NCBI GenBank assembly: GCA_004794785.1
Contig: SJOL01001577.1
Coordinates: forward strand, 762,267-826,266
DNA from: Opisthorchis felineus
Taxonomy: Eukaryota > Platyhelminthes > Trematoda > Opisthorchiida > Opisthorchiidae
Reading direction: 5' to 3'
Length of the DNA stretch: 64,000 nt
Position 1 is the stretch's first letter; each line of letters starts with the position of its first letter. Positions 50,101-58,820 of the stretch are shown here, piece after piece. Both the position numbers and the translations under genes were made by a program. The notes under the pieces are model-generated. The model saw only the letters and a program-made list of their open reading frames with translations, had not been told where the DNA came from and made no database searches.

Positions 50101-52042
50101 GGACCTAACCTCACGGAATCGTGTTCATTATACCATATCGTTTATCAGGTCAGTTGACTCATAGTCCGGATTTGAGCCCTGTCAAGAACGTCTGGGGGAT
50201 CGTGTTGGGATGACTCTGAAAGTAGTCTTGCATTTTCCCCACAATTTAGTAGCTGAGGACAAAAATCACCGAGAAATGACAAAGAGAAGGTGCAGAGTTT
50301 GATGGAAAGTTGATCGGAATTTTGTATTTCCATAATAAAAATGAGGGATACTTTATCTTCCCACAAGGTAGCATTTATGCATACCAATTTGGTTTTGACG
50401 GGAGACTCACTTGGAATCCAGCTGAATCTCTGGTTTATGGTGTTCTCAAGAGTTTTCAGCAACCTTATGAATGGTGATTTACTTCTATATAATAGCATTT
50501 ATGCACTTAACTTGATATGACTCCGAGGGTCTTTCGTATCCCCATAACGTGTTATGAGATATTCATATGGGTTAGGGCCTCTAACTGCTAAGGGTCGTGT
50601 ATTATTCGAGTGCCCATGTTTTGATAGACTGTTTTCGAGTTCGAGGATCCTAAATTAACAACCACAGCTGACAGTAACGGCATTGCGTGGACTACACAAA
50701 AAGGAACAGGTTCAATGGAGATGGTCCTTCCAAGTCATCTAAATTGTAATGAAAACATTTAAGAAGTTTCTTGTAGCTGGTGATCTGTTCACCGCGCTTG
50801 CAAACGCTTCTTCGCCTGTCGTAGGGACATCGTCAGTGCGCCGCGGTTGGATGGGTCAGGCTTAAACAGTTGATTGCAACATCTGATGATCCCTTTCGCG
50901 TTCCCACTTACTGCACACAGACCAAACTATATGCGACTGGCCATTAGTAGGGAACTTAAGGAACACGGGATTATGCCCCGTACTCTGGAAGGTGGCCAAC
51001 GCTTTCGTTTTGTTTGACAGCAATTTATTACCTCGTTTAATGGCCCAAATTTATGGTGTCCCGTGAAATTAATCGCTGAGTTGAGCGTAGGCAGTCCTGT
51101 TCCATTTCCATAAACAAGTAAGCCATCATTTTCGTTTTATAGCCCAATTCGTGTGTCCTAACTTCAATTAAATATGATTGGAAACGTGGTTCAAATGATG
51201 TGCACTTTCAAACAAGTGACTTCTGCCACTCAAGAACAAGCAACCGGTGTGCACATTTACTTCCCATATTGTGCCGTCAGCTCCCGTGTGTAGCGCGTAC
51301 ATGTACCGTTTATCTTTTGAATTTTGTTGATCCAACCACCCCGAAGACCAAAATGGAGACTGATTTGTTTAATTATTATTTCAAGTTCTGATTCATGAGG
51401 GCTTTTGAAGTGTCCAGATCCACTGATGTGTCAGATCGAGTGAAAACAGAACGTCTATTCTGTCTTCCAAACGGGGATGAAATACCCCACCGACCCACTT
51501 TGAATAAACTAGGTCAACATGAAAAGGAAGCCTCTAGGTAACTGGAAATTTATCAAATTCAACTGTGAGTGTACTGGTTTTTATTCATCCCGTTATTATA
51601 ATCACAGACTTGTTTGAGGGTCCAATAGCTTAACTCGTTTCTGTTTATTCTACTCACCATCTCAGGGGCACTATTTATACCCACAGCTACTGATCGTACG
51701 ATTTCAAATGACTTAGCTGTCGTGAGCTGTTCTCAAAAGAGACAGCAGTCTTGTCTGGTGCGATGGTTGATCGTTGTTTATTGTGCTCTTTGTAAGACAC
51801 ACTTGACCACTTATTTTTGCAGACGACAGGCTGCTCTCCTCAAGTCTACTTCATCCGACGACCTCAAATCAGTGGATATCTGCAAGCCAACGGCACCGGA
51901 TGTCCCCTCGCTGCCTCCTATAGACCAAATAATCCGACGTGATTTTGGTACCGATCTGGATAAATTACCAGAGCAACAGAGCGCGACAACACAGTCGGAG
52001 TCGATCGCTGGCACACCTCTGGATGACCCTCCGCGGCCTTAA
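18469..52042 (+). CDS. SLCO: Organic anion transporting polypeptide (OATP/SLCO family), 10 exons, 1134 aa
   Basis: Spliced CDS: 18469-19810, 31821-32125, 34284-34611, 38984-39148, 40986-41187, 41780-42068, 42313-42527, 44262-44326, 46382-46655, 51823-52042. Every intron is GT-AG, all phases agree and the total is 3405 nt. OATPs are sodium-independent plasma-membrane exchangers of amphipathic organic anions (bile salts, steroid and thyroid conjugates, eicosanoids, drugs) with 12 membrane helices; the substrate here is unknown. Seen in the product: TM1 about 247-271, TM2 283-306, TM3 315-338, TM4 406-434, TM5 450-473, signature DPLWLGAWWMGML (488-500) leading into TM6 494-517, TM7 668-697, TM8 715-732, TM9 742-764, a cysteine-rich Kazal-like loop 800-919, TM10 921-943, TM11 958-983, TM12 1036-1060 and a 73-residue tail. 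The start ATG is preceded five codons upstream by an in-frame TGA. Oddities: long cytosolic N-terminus, enlarged TM6-TM7 loop, and Leu in place of the usual signature Arg. Family certain; subfamily not determined. Confidence 0.94.
20378..20440 (+). repeat. tRNA-related SINE family A, head only (intron 1)
   Basis: ctagctcgagatggcttagg matches the head at 39490 (ctagctcgagatagctcagg); then a weak B-box-like tgattcaaatcc. The family body does not follow. Confidence 0.5.
20985..21755 (-). repeat. Unclassified dispersed repeat D, copy in intron 1
   Basis: Parallel to 15760-16655, with the shared block ggtcagtgagtaga and the ending ggtggtgccgg. Shorter and more diverged. No open frame is conserved between the two long copies. 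Confidence 0.55.
22125..22153 (+). repeat. Short tandem repeat, 10-bp unit (ctcagtagta)
   Basis: Two perfect units at 22131-22150 with partial units on both sides; each contains the palindrome agtact. In OATP intron 1. Confidence 0.8.
23145..23197. repeat. AT dinucleotide microsatellite with one unresolved base
   Basis: About 50 bp of (TA)n interrupted by aggn at 23172-23175. The N at 23175 is the only ambiguous base that I noticed, so repeat length in the assembly is unreliable. Lies in OATP intron 1. Confidence 0.95.
23221..23270 (-). repeat. Short dispersed repeat (catcatcatcgacagcat family), minus copy
   Basis: Reverse complement of the repeat at 44185 and 48821 (agtgaagcatcagtgtcaac, actgatgttgctgtc, gatgatgat-like end). 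Lies between the AT microsatellite and a minus-strand tRNA-like SINE. Confidence 0.6.
23279..23475 (-). repeat. tRNA-related SINE family B copy (intron 1)
   Basis: Plus-strand text ccggccagtagtttgaacag, gattagcagtgtgattaact, cacacagcaccactc parallels 13583-13680. The B box has decayed (attcgaacgcg). Confidence 0.6.
23531..23625 (+). repeat. tRNA-related SINE family A, body only (intron 1)
   Basis: ctatgcttgggcaacctggc, ccctcgtgcttccttcgggt, cagctaggcaccgaaaggat, acagctgaacgattt. The tRNA-like head is missing; it joins directly to decayed family B sequence. Confidence 0.7.
23690..23770 (-). repeat. tRNA-related SINE family B, head fragment (intron 1)
   Basis: aaatccgaatttgcgacctc, tcggccattggtagagcac is the reverse complement of a tRNA-like head related to 13565-13610. 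Only the head is recognisable. Confidence 0.4.
23771..26964. other. Intron 1, central part, nothing assigned
   Basis: T-rich, with scattered short frames. A minus-strand frame at 25123-25483 was considered as a retroelement endonuclease piece and not accepted. Confidence 0.5.
26965..27240 (+). repeat. Dispersed repeat with hammerhead-like core, copy 1 (intron 1)
   Basis: About 275 bp clearly homologous, in the same orientation, to 61898-62176. Shared blocks include accaatcaggacac, gctagcagcac, gtgatga and the tail gaacaaacca. Near the 3' end it holds CTGATGG (27166-27172), a 6-bp hairpin gtcacc/ggtgat with a six-base loop, then GAAAC (27192-27196). Possibly a Penelope-like element terminus, a group known to carry hammerhead motifs (inference). 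Confidence 0.7.
27241..31820. other. Intron 1, distal part, nothing assigned
   Basis: Several minus-strand frames of 110-143 codons (29948-30742) overlap one another and have no known motif. A G-rich run is at 30590-30610. Confidence 0.45.
31821..32125 (+). CDS. SLCO: OATP exon 2: TM5, OATP signature, TM6
   Basis: Acceptor ccgaccag at 31813-31820. The first two bases complete an Ala codon, giving PLYSAVLYSAGGLGPACGF, the family's TM4-TM5 junction. Codes residues 448-549 and ends in phase 0 at gtaaat. It holds the superfamily signature D-x-R-W-(I/V)-GAWW-x-G-(F/L)-L in the form DPLWLGAWWMGML, with Leu at the Arg position. TM6 ends in TAFPKR, the usual FPK cap, followed by the start of the cytosolic loop. 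Confidence 0.93.
33110..33240 (+). repeat. SINE-like repeat family C (intron 2)
   Basis: B-box-like gagttcgaatctt, then ctggtgattcccaacaagga, tgaaacagct and cagcctttcggcatagac, shared with 56675-56815 and, diverged, 13938-14035. Confidence 0.6.
34284..34611 (+). CDS. SLCO: OATP exon 3: enlarged cytosolic TM6-TM7 loop
   Basis: Acceptor atcttacag ends at 34283; donor gtgagt starts at 34612. Codes residues 550-658 (enters phase 0, leaves phase 1) with no membrane segment; rich in Ser, Pro, His and basic residues. The exon has little family homology, so support comes from phase on both sides and an open frame across the exon. The frame continues to 34802 past the donor, which I treat as intron. 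Human OATPs have a clearly shorter loop here, so this exon may be a lineage-specific insertion. Confidence 0.82.
34803..37836. other. Intron 3, before the hAT remnant, nothing assigned
   Basis: Apart from the palindrome at 35681, I recognise no repeat or coding motif. Confidence 0.45.
35681..35696. repeat. Perfect 16-bp palindrome in intron 3
   Basis: atgattaattaatcat is identical to its reverse complement. AT-rich; could be a homeodomain or POU-type site by composition (inference) or chance. Confidence 0.6.
37837..38070 (+). mobile_element. hAT-type (ZBED/FAM200-like) transposase remnant in intron 3
   Basis: An open frame (37840-38253) contains MLTLSNTTIHRLIDKMANDV followed by ELQLVNTLDDSKFLLQLDK, the typical hAT-derived block (LSNDTVxRRIDDMAxDVExQL...FxLQLDEST). 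Downstream homology fades near 38060. TATA-like boxes lie at 37643-37650 and 37810-37816 but I cannot show they belong to it. The rest of the transposase, including the dimerisation domain, was not found. Confidence 0.65.
38984..39148 (+). CDS. SLCO: OATP exon 4: TM7
   Basis: Acceptor cccgacag precedes 38984; the first two bases complete a Lys codon. Codes residues 659-713, ends in phase 1 at gtatgc. LRRVLVNPVWFGVTFTTVVE followed by FLTFAAKYIEGMF matches the OATP TM7 block (LLTNPxF...FLPKYIExQF). It stops just before the TM8 start. Confidence 0.92.
39490..39680 (+). repeat. tRNA-related SINE family A, most complete copy (intron 4)
   Basis: A tRNA-like head with an A-box-like agctcaggggttaaggc (39501-39517) and a good B box ggttcaagccc (39544-39554), followed by a body shared with other copies: gcaacctggcagtat, tcctcgtgcttccttcgggc, gcaccgaaag, gttgcaact. 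It is a SINE rather than a tRNA gene: no acceptor stem pairs and the body recurs at 14.1, 17.3 and 23.5 kb. Confidence 0.75.
40986..41187 (+). CDS. SLCO: OATP exon 5: TM8 and TM9
   Basis: Acceptor tattttccag ends at 40985. Codes residues 714-780 (in phase 1, out phase 2, donor gtaggt at 41188). TM8 is GAVVVPGALIGIITGAIFM, TM9 is ALSSVCLVIALTVVTTLSLM, followed by LLGCSGNRIAGLT, the family's start of the fifth extracellular loop. An in-frame TAG directly after the donor confirms the boundary. Confidence 0.92.
41780..42068 (+). CDS. SLCO: OATP exon 6: Kazal-like extracellular loop, first part
   Basis: Acceptor ggttttcag ends at 41779; one base completes a Pro codon. Codes residues 781-877 and ends in phase 0 at gttagt. 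APCNRF, then CSSLHFDPVC and SLTYFNPCFAGC reproduce the OATP pattern C..C......DPVC....TY.SPC.AGC. Cysteines at 800, 823, 832, 858 and 862. A second open frame over the same bases (41845-42201) is a shadow. Confidence 0.92.
42313..42527 (+). CDS. SLCO: OATP exon 7: end of Kazal-like loop and TM10
   Basis: Acceptor ctgctttcag ends at 42312; intron 6 is only 244 bp. Codes residues 878-948, in phase 0, out phase 2 (donor gtacat). Cysteines at 882, 884, 915 and 919 complete the loop. TM10 is QYIVFLAILFLHILCTGLL followed by NPSNIITL, the family's conserved stretch before TM11. Confidence 0.92.
44185..44238 (+). repeat. Short dispersed repeat (catcatcatcgacagcat family), upstream of exon 8
   Basis: Reads tcatcatcatcgacagcatg, acatcagtgttcgacaccga, tgcttcact. 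Near-identical copies lie at 48821-48872 (+, at the start of repeat D) and 23221-23270 (-). It contains an imperfect inverted repeat (tcagtgttcgacaccga). It ends about 23 bp before the exon 8 acceptor. Confidence 0.65.
44262..44326 (+). CDS. SLCO: OATP exon 8: 65-nt exon, first half of TM11
   Basis: Acceptor ctccttttta-g ends at 44261; donor gtaagt at 44327. In phase 2, out phase 1. SCVASEDSAVALGFQLFFMR matches the OATP block CVR.E.+S.ALGVQF...R. Short for this gene. A dispersed repeat copy ends about 23 bp upstream of the acceptor. Confidence 0.9.
46382..46655 (+). CDS. SLCO: OATP exon 9: rest of TM11, last extracellular loop, TM12
   Basis: The acceptor is cttgtgaag at 46373-46381, an AAG site behind a pyrimidine tract; two bases complete an Ala codon so the protein reads AYIPAPIYFGQLFDAVC, matching the family's P.P..YG..ID..C. 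Codes residues 971-1061, ends in phase 2 at gtgagt. TM12 is about 1036-1060 (FVWLGLVLALKLISLISALL). The upstream open frame from 46261 is intronic. Confidence 0.91.
46656..48820. other. Intron 9, proximal part, nothing assigned
   Basis: Pyrimidine-rich intronic sequence with no frame over 80 codons. Confidence 0.5.
48826..49290 (+). repeat. Unclassified dispersed repeat D, copy in intron 9
   Basis: Contains the segments tggtcagacctctattcatt, ggtatgagaga, cccagtatagctcaatgggt and gtctcttcgtga, also found at 11.2 kb (+) and, reverse-complemented, at 15.7 and 21.0 kb. One frame is open over 49085-49345 (RDFVRVARTHPSIAQWVTEA) and a homologous frame exists in the 15.7-kb copy, but no protein family is recognised. 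Confidence 0.65.
49346..50774. other. Intron 9, middle part, nothing assigned
   Basis: Between repeat D and the hammerhead-like fragment. A minus-strand frame at 50145-50498 has no recognised motif. Confidence 0.45.
50775..50880 (-). repeat. Dispersed repeat with hammerhead-like core, copy 3 fragment (intron 9)
   Basis: On the minus strand it reads GCA-CTGACGA-TGTC...AGGCGAAGAAGCGTTTGCAA, aligning with the 3' end of the other two copies. The stem sequence differs (cct/agg around a short loop) while the flanking core is kept. Short and diverged. Confidence 0.5.
51823..52042 (+). CDS. SLCO: OATP exon 10: cytosolic C-terminal tail and stop
   Basis: Acceptor ttatttttgcag ends at 51822; one base completes an Arg codon. 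Codes residues 1062-1134 and ends with TAA at 52040-52042. The tail is acidic and Ser/Pro-rich, predicted cytosolic, ending DDPPRP without an obvious PDZ-binding motif. Confidence 0.88.
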
Positions 52043-53800
52043 TCACGAGGTTTCAACTCCATAGTTTTTATGGCTTTCCTTCATCCACCTTTTATAGCTG
52101 AAAATTGGAACTTTTCGCCACGTTTACTGATGAAAGCGACTGTGTATACTCTGTCTCGAAATTGGTCTACTGTTCCTAGTACAGAAAACAACGTAGGTTT
52201 TCCTCATTCCTTATCTCGAATTGACGGTCTCTGTTTTCCTACCATTTCCTACGCCCACTACTCTATTGTACCAGTTTTTCTCCGTTTTCCGGTGATCTCA
52301 TCAGTCAAATTCCATCCGTTCTTGTCTCCTCGTCTCTCCCTACCCCCGCAACAAGTAGCTAATGCTGTTTTTTATTGCTCAGCTCACCCGCATATGGTCC
52401 TGTCGATTATCTTAGAATTTCTTGTTCAGCTAGATTGTCCTGTGATGAAGAATGATTGTTGCAAGCAACAATGTACTCTTCTTACGACCTAAACGCGCTC
52501 ACCTGTGTATCTGTATATAGTTCTCGTTACTGACTTTATTTGACTCTTTGTTTGCATTTTACTTTCATGACATTCTTACTCAAAGACTTGCTCTTGTTCC
52601 GACACATACGGGCACCACACGGTCATCCCATTCTCTTCAGTCGCTCACTTTGGCTGGTGTGATGTGTGTGTGACAGGTGATGAGGATAAAATCTGCAGAC
52701 GTCAGCTCATCTTCTATAAGATCATTTGCGAAGAAAATCGGTGGTTTATGGTTCAGTCACGCGTTGAACTACACTAAAGAGTACCGACGTCGCATTTACA
52801 GAATGGATATCACCTACCAGGTTGTTAACAAACAAGCTTTCCTGGTACTCCAGGTTGGAGTGGGAACAGGCGCGGCATCTTGTTAAAAATAAGCTACCAG
52901 CGCCTCTTTGTGGCTGTTTTGGGCTAGCGCCTTTGATAGTGACTCAAATCGTTCTTCTGTCAGGGTTTGAGTGCTTTGACAGCATGTCAAGCCACATACA
53001 ACCGCGATCTCAGGTGAGTTGGCTTTCCTGCCAAATCTGTCGTCGAATGGTAGTATCTGCCGGCTCCACTTGTTCGCCGCATACAGCGGGGCATCCCTTC
53101 TCCAGCATTATATATCAACTTCTCTCCTCTCCTTATTCATCGCTTACCTGCAGACAAGTTATTCAGGCGCCTTTCTGTTGTGGTTTCCATCGCTGGAGAT
53201 TTCAGTGCATAACTAAGGTACCTTAGTTCATTGCAGACCTTACTTGATGATAGGTTTATTGTGAACGTAGTCTTCACAGTGACCGCTTTTTTTAACTTTG
53301 TACCGTCCACCAGTTTTTCCTCAGCCGCACCGGGTCTAGTTGTAGTGGGCGCCGTCGAGCTAGCTAGCTTTTCCATACTACCATGGAGACGAATTGGTCA
53401 AATCCCCATTGTCTATTGATAGTGAGGCTCAGTACTTGACTGCCGGTTATTCTGGACTATATGGTCATGCTATTTTCCTGTGGGAATTATTAAATTTCCG
53501 AAGTAAAATTGAAGGGCAAGTCTCGTTTGGCAGTCGAGAAGTATTCTGAACCACGGATGAAGCAAACGTGTGCTTCGAAATCCGTCCCCTTGGAGGACAT
53601 AAGTGATAACTGGGGACAGCCAATCATTGTTATGCGTGACGCTGGAATTCAACATACGGTGTTTCCGAGCGAACACTGAAGTGATCGGCCAGTCCTTAAT
53701 TTCAGGCGTATCTCTCTGGGCTTAAAATCCGGCCGGACGATAGCTCACACGGAATCTGTGTAAATAGGGAGGCGTAGCAGAATTAGAAACCGTAATAAAC
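52043..53800 (+). other. Probable OATP 3' UTR and flank
   Basis: No canonical AATAAA is seen until 53794-53799; an ATTAAA is near 53487. Where the transcript ends is therefore unclear. An open frame of 140 codons at 52070-52492 is not supported by composition or homology. Confidence 0.3.
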
Positions 53801-54689
53801 AGAGGAAACTAGTATAATAGGAAACGCATGTAAGCTGTTTTCGCTAATCCGCATTACGGAGACCAGTTTACCATATGCTTGTGGGTTAATCGAGGACAAT
53901 ATTGAAAACGCTATACGTAGTAAGAAATGGTGTTCAGATAGTTAGACCTAATATTTCGAACAACAATTTATTTAATCGTCAGCTTCCCTACCTATGTCTT
54001 ACGTTCTACTTCAGAGTAAGGCTTCCGCAGACCAACTGTTGCTGACAGAAATCAGTCGATCTATAGAGTCCATTTTGTAGAATCCTTGTGGGCCCACAGA
54101 AGTGCATTAAGCTGCGATCAAAGCTAATCTGTTCGACGCTCTCCATGTTTCCCTAGATGGTTAACGGTTAACTGAACCATCTTGGATACAACTTATTACT
54201 CCAGTGGCTTTGGAACGCTGTCCTAGTCAGAACTACTCAGGGTTGCTTTGGCAAATGCGTTTTTTGTGTAGCTCACGGCACCACTCGGCCGTGGAAGATG
54301 TTGACGGAATTCTGGCTTCGCTTTCTAGAAAATGTGAGCTTTGAATTTTTCCGCTGTTTTTGAATACCCTCAGGCAAACGATACCACACTTTGCACGGAG
54401 ATTAATGGTAGGTAGGTCGTTTCACGGCATTGACAACGGCATGCCATAGAAATCACAACCTACCGAGCGCGAACGCACCTTGAAAGCTTGGTCTTTTTCA
54501 TCTGCTCTTTCCTCGATTTTTTTGTTTTTACGTAGAAAGGTGCAAATTCAAGTACGTCAAATTCACTTAACGGGCAATTATTGTCACCCGTTCGATTTTA
54601 TGGGCAAGTTATTAAGTAGAATAACCTCTCTCTAATGAATTTTCCTTCACAATAGTTGTACGGATTTATGCTTTAAACTCATGGCTCCA

Positions 54690-54862
54690 AGTGTGTACTC
54701 GCAAGACAGTTTGATTTTCGCGGGTCCCAAGGATTCGTGGTGCGGGGTGTTAATGTACTTTGTACTCAGTATTCGCGCAACTCTGGTCGTGTAAGGGTGT
54801 GCAATAAACCGTCCAAGAATCTTCGCACGACATGTAGGGATTGTCCTTATAGCTTGTGACAT
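54690..54862 (+). mobile_element. Short RTE-like reverse transcriptase fragment
   Basis: One frame around 54760-54860 reads LCTQYSRNSGRVRVCNKPSK followed by NLRTTC, matching the RTE block LYxxTSGRVRxYxxLSxxFRTTSGVRQGC. Only this block is recognisable; surrounding sequence has decayed. Confidence 0.55.
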
Positions 54863-56674
54863 TGGTACTTCAAAGAAGAATGAATCTTGGCATCTAAATC
54901 ACATTTGGAGAATGGCTTGTGGACTTGGTCTACGCATTTGACACTATCCTGTTAGTTGGCAACAATCGGTCCCTATTATCTGCTCCGAATGAAATGTTGG
55001 GAGCGGTTTTATGTTTCAGTGGGCATTCGATACGTTGAGTTTGCTATCTCACTCCAGAATTTTCAGTCATGTTTATTTCTGAGACTTCTTAGGGAAAAGC
55101 TTGCGTTTGTTGACTGGGATACATAGGCAGGCAGATGTACTGGGGCAGACGAAGTCAACCTAAGACGCACAAGCAACATATACCAACTTCCCCTATTTAT
55201 ACCATCGGAGACTCGCTGAAGCAAACGCTGTGCATGCAGGACAGATAAAACAATAGCTTTAATTTATAGTTTAGGAATGTGTGGTGGAGGGTCGATGAAT
55301 GAAAGTTGTACGCGCGAATGGTACTTTCTCGTTGCCCAGGCCAAAGAATTGACTTCGGTTGGCTCAAAAGTCCGACTCACAAGGTGGTGGGGGAATGTAC
55401 GGTTGTGTTCGGGGACTTTCTTCTGGCCTCTGACTGAACAGTCTTAGCCGCAAGGCAACGGTTCTTAACAATCTGACCAATCCGGTACCGGGAGGTTGAC
55501 TCTGCCTGAGGGCGCAAAGAGCAAGGCAAGGATGCCTGACTGTCGATGTTACTACGCACAGCAGCTGTTTTTTGAGCCGCATTAGCCTCGTGGAATGACT
55601 TATTCCTTTTTTCGACAAATGGTTACGGTCAACAGTTGGGCGGAATGTGTGTCAGGGAATCCCGCGACGCCTACTGCAATTTTCACCAACCTGGTACACT
55701 GATACTGGATCGAAGACATTACGTGCAAAGAAAGCCTAGAAGAGAATAAATACTTTCCCGCTGTGGTGGTCTTTCCTCGGAAACATTATTGCATTTCCCG
55801 GGTAGTCCAATTCAAAATACGATGAGGTATGCTATGTTGAACAGACACCCTAAAAACAACCTCAAAACATCCTCAAGATATTGGACACCGCTATCAAACA
55901 TGGAACATTTTACTCTAGAATAACAAGAAAATGTAACAACCCTGTCACGGTACAGCAACCGATTTCGCACAAGGAACCTCAGTCCCTACCTAGGATACGC
56001 TTTTCTATTGTTGCCCGAGAGGATCACAGCAGTTGGGTGGGAGGACAACACTTCCCACCCAAAACTTTCCACTCATATTTTCAAGCCATTATCAAATCAC
56101 AATGATGGGCTAATGGTGAAGAGTTAACTGATGGACACTTATAAACCTGAAGAAAAGAAAGTGAGGCACGTCTGTCTTGCAAGCAGTTGTAAACCCGGTC
56201 AGTATCATATGGTCAACAAAGGACTGCTAAATTGTGGTGTACGTACAAATACAGGTCATGACCAGTTGTCACTCAGTCTCAGTTGTTCGGCAGACTAGTA
56301 AGGAATTGTTTTGAAAAAGCACAACGAATGGGATTCCTTGAAACCGTTTCCAGAACGAATGAGATGAATTTCATCGGTTTTGTGGTTTGCAGAGATTATG
56401 GAATTTATCAATGAAAATTTCGCCCTGTAAATTGAGTCAGTCTATTCGGAGAAGCACTGTATGAACGCTTTATCCATACTGAGAATCATCATCATTGCAC
56501 CTCTCACGAATCTTCCGGACGATACGAACCAGTGTATGAGTTACTCATTGATCTGGCACCCTTAGATGAACAGTTTAATCTTCAACTACTGTTCGGGAGG
56601 CTGCGAGTTTCAATCTGTCTGGAGGCTCGTGAGATGCGCACTTCTAATGATGATAATGACGAGACAACTGTACA

Positions 56675-56815
56675 TTGCTTAACCACGGGCCGAAAGGTTG
56701 CGGGTTCAAAACTCTGAGTTTCGTGAGGTGCGGACAGCTGATGATTCCCAACAAGGATGAAACAGCTGCAAAGTGCTTTTCGGCTTTTCAGCATAGATTG
56801 GCTTCACTGACGGGA
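56675..56815 (+). repeat. SINE-like repeat family C
   Basis: Head cttaaccacgggccgaaagg, ttgcgggttcaaaactc, then ctgatgattcccaacaagga, tgaaacagct, ttcggcttttcagcataga. Same arrangement as in intron 2. Confidence 0.62.
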
Positions 56816-58568
56816 TGAAATCCCTACTGAATATGATCAAATCTCCCCACATTACCACGAAACAATGAGCAGCTCAGTGGAAGAATAATTTCACTGGATG
56901 TATGAAACTTCCTTCTGGGAACTCGTTACTTGAAGAGCTAGTCAATGCGTATAGAGGAACTGTTTGTTTGGAGGACTTCCATTGGTCGGACAACGTTTTG
57001 ATTTGAGTTCCGGCTTGCGCAAGTTACTACTCACAAGTGAACAACCACGGACAGCAGATGAAACAACTCTCTGCGAAAAAACCACCAACATCTGTGATTT
57101 GTGGCTTATGTGCTCACCAAAGTACGTACAGCTTTGTCGTACAAAACACGGCTGCATCTTATTTGGTTGAATAATTCTAGAGGGAACGAGAGAGTCTAAT
57201 AATGTGTGTGCTAAGGGTTGGATGAATGGAGCTCTTTGCAGCTATGTCGGGTGGTCGGAGTGCATCCGATTTGGCGAATGACCAGGATCGTACAATGGTA
57301 AACTGAAGGAAGCACACAAAACTGAGGTTGCTGAAGTACGAGGTCCATAAATAACTGACTCGTTTGTGGTTCACTGCTTGCCCACACAAGCCGTACCATT
57401 CACGAATGCTATGCCCACTCTCAAAAACAGTCGGAGTTCGTTATTGCTTGACGTCACTGGTTCAGGGAAATGAGTAATCCTCAGAATGAGAAAAGCCGCA
57501 AGTTGTATGTTGCAGTTGTGGGGACCGACTGGATCTGACCACAAGACACCGTCACTTTGCTTATTTGCAATGGGGATTTTTTAGAAGGGTGTGCATTTTG
57601 GACGACGAATACCCTGACTTAAGGGTATAACCTTATACACCCGGCCTCCCTTTTTGGTGTAAGATTCATTCATCTAGGCTTAATCACGTGATTAATTTGT
57701 CTACTGGCTATTACTACGGATTGCAGTTCTCCCATAATTTGCAACAAAAACCAGGTTTTTCCTTCAATGAAAGACATTTAGAATGTCACTGAAGCAGATG
57801 AAAAGGATAAATCAGTCAAGGTCACCTCACTTTGTTCAGAAACCATCAAAATGAAACTCGGAAGTACGATCAGAACTTGGTGGGACTTCTGCTGCCGTAG
57901 ATAGACGGTTATCCTTTCACCTCTATTTGAACTGCTCAATAAGCCTAGTTCTGCAATATTTGTCTGCTGACTTATGTATCTCCAACAGAAGCGAGATAAC
58001 TGGACATTATCATCCGAAAAGAGGCCACATTCATTCATTGGACCATCTGGAGGGAACAGTATATTCACGTGATAAGCAAGTGGAAACGATACGATACACA
58101 TTACTTTGCAGCCAAACAAGTGGATGGGCCATCGTAGGAAGAAGGGGCGAAATGTAGGGACCCTACTACATCTACAACTGGTGAGATCTGTCTCTCAGCC
58201 AGACTGATAAGGACCCGGAAGGTGGCTTTCACGAGGAGGTAGCTACATGGTGTTATCGTTTGATTATGATGGCTAGAGCAGTTTCTCGTCCCCTTGCTCA
58301 GTCTGCTTTCAAACCTAAATTATATTACCAACGTCGTGATGGCTCATTTGTCAATATATTATCCTAAAAGCGCAAAAATAGGACGAAAATCAGGGGTTTA
58401 GGTTAGCGTTTTTACTATTTAAATACAGTGCACAAGGACTTCACTTTTTCGCTAGCCACTCATAAAATCTTTCGAAAAAAACCATTGCCAACATTTGCAG
58501 GTCTACAGTTCACTTCACAGTAGTTCACTTTGTTGAACAAGCCACACAATTCCCCCCCCAAGATTTAC

Positions 58569-58820
58569 CGTTGATCTGAGGTAATTCAGACGAACCAGGT
58601 GATGAACCGCTTCCGCTCTGTGAAAGCAGCCCATACAGGTTCACCGAACGGTCTTTTTCTTTTCCCACTTTTTCCTGTACTAAAGGACTAGAAAGTTTAG
58701 TTGATGTCCGTCTACCTTCATTGTATGCGTGCTGCAGGTGTGCTTCCTTGTTCGCTCCAGACGAATTTCGACTTTTCAACATTTCTAATTGAGTGTTTTC
58801 CTGTCGTTCTATGGCATTTG
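58569..58820 (-). CDS. Possible unassigned coding exon
   Basis: Weak candidate. A minus-strand open frame between an acceptor-like attttttaaaaaag and a donor-like ggtaaat (complement of 58563-58569). The translation is hydrophilic, rich in Ser, Gly, Lys and Glu, and looks like a disordered protein segment; no family recognised. No adjoining exon could be identified. Confidence 0.22.

Noticed and set aside
50560..50660. Possible tRNA-like SINE (gttagggcctctaac ... gagttcgagg)
   Set aside because: A and B boxes are both poor and no second copy was found in the window.
52070..52492. 140-codon frame just after the OATP stop
   Set aside because: In the expected 3' UTR, not in phase with exon 10, and without a known motif.
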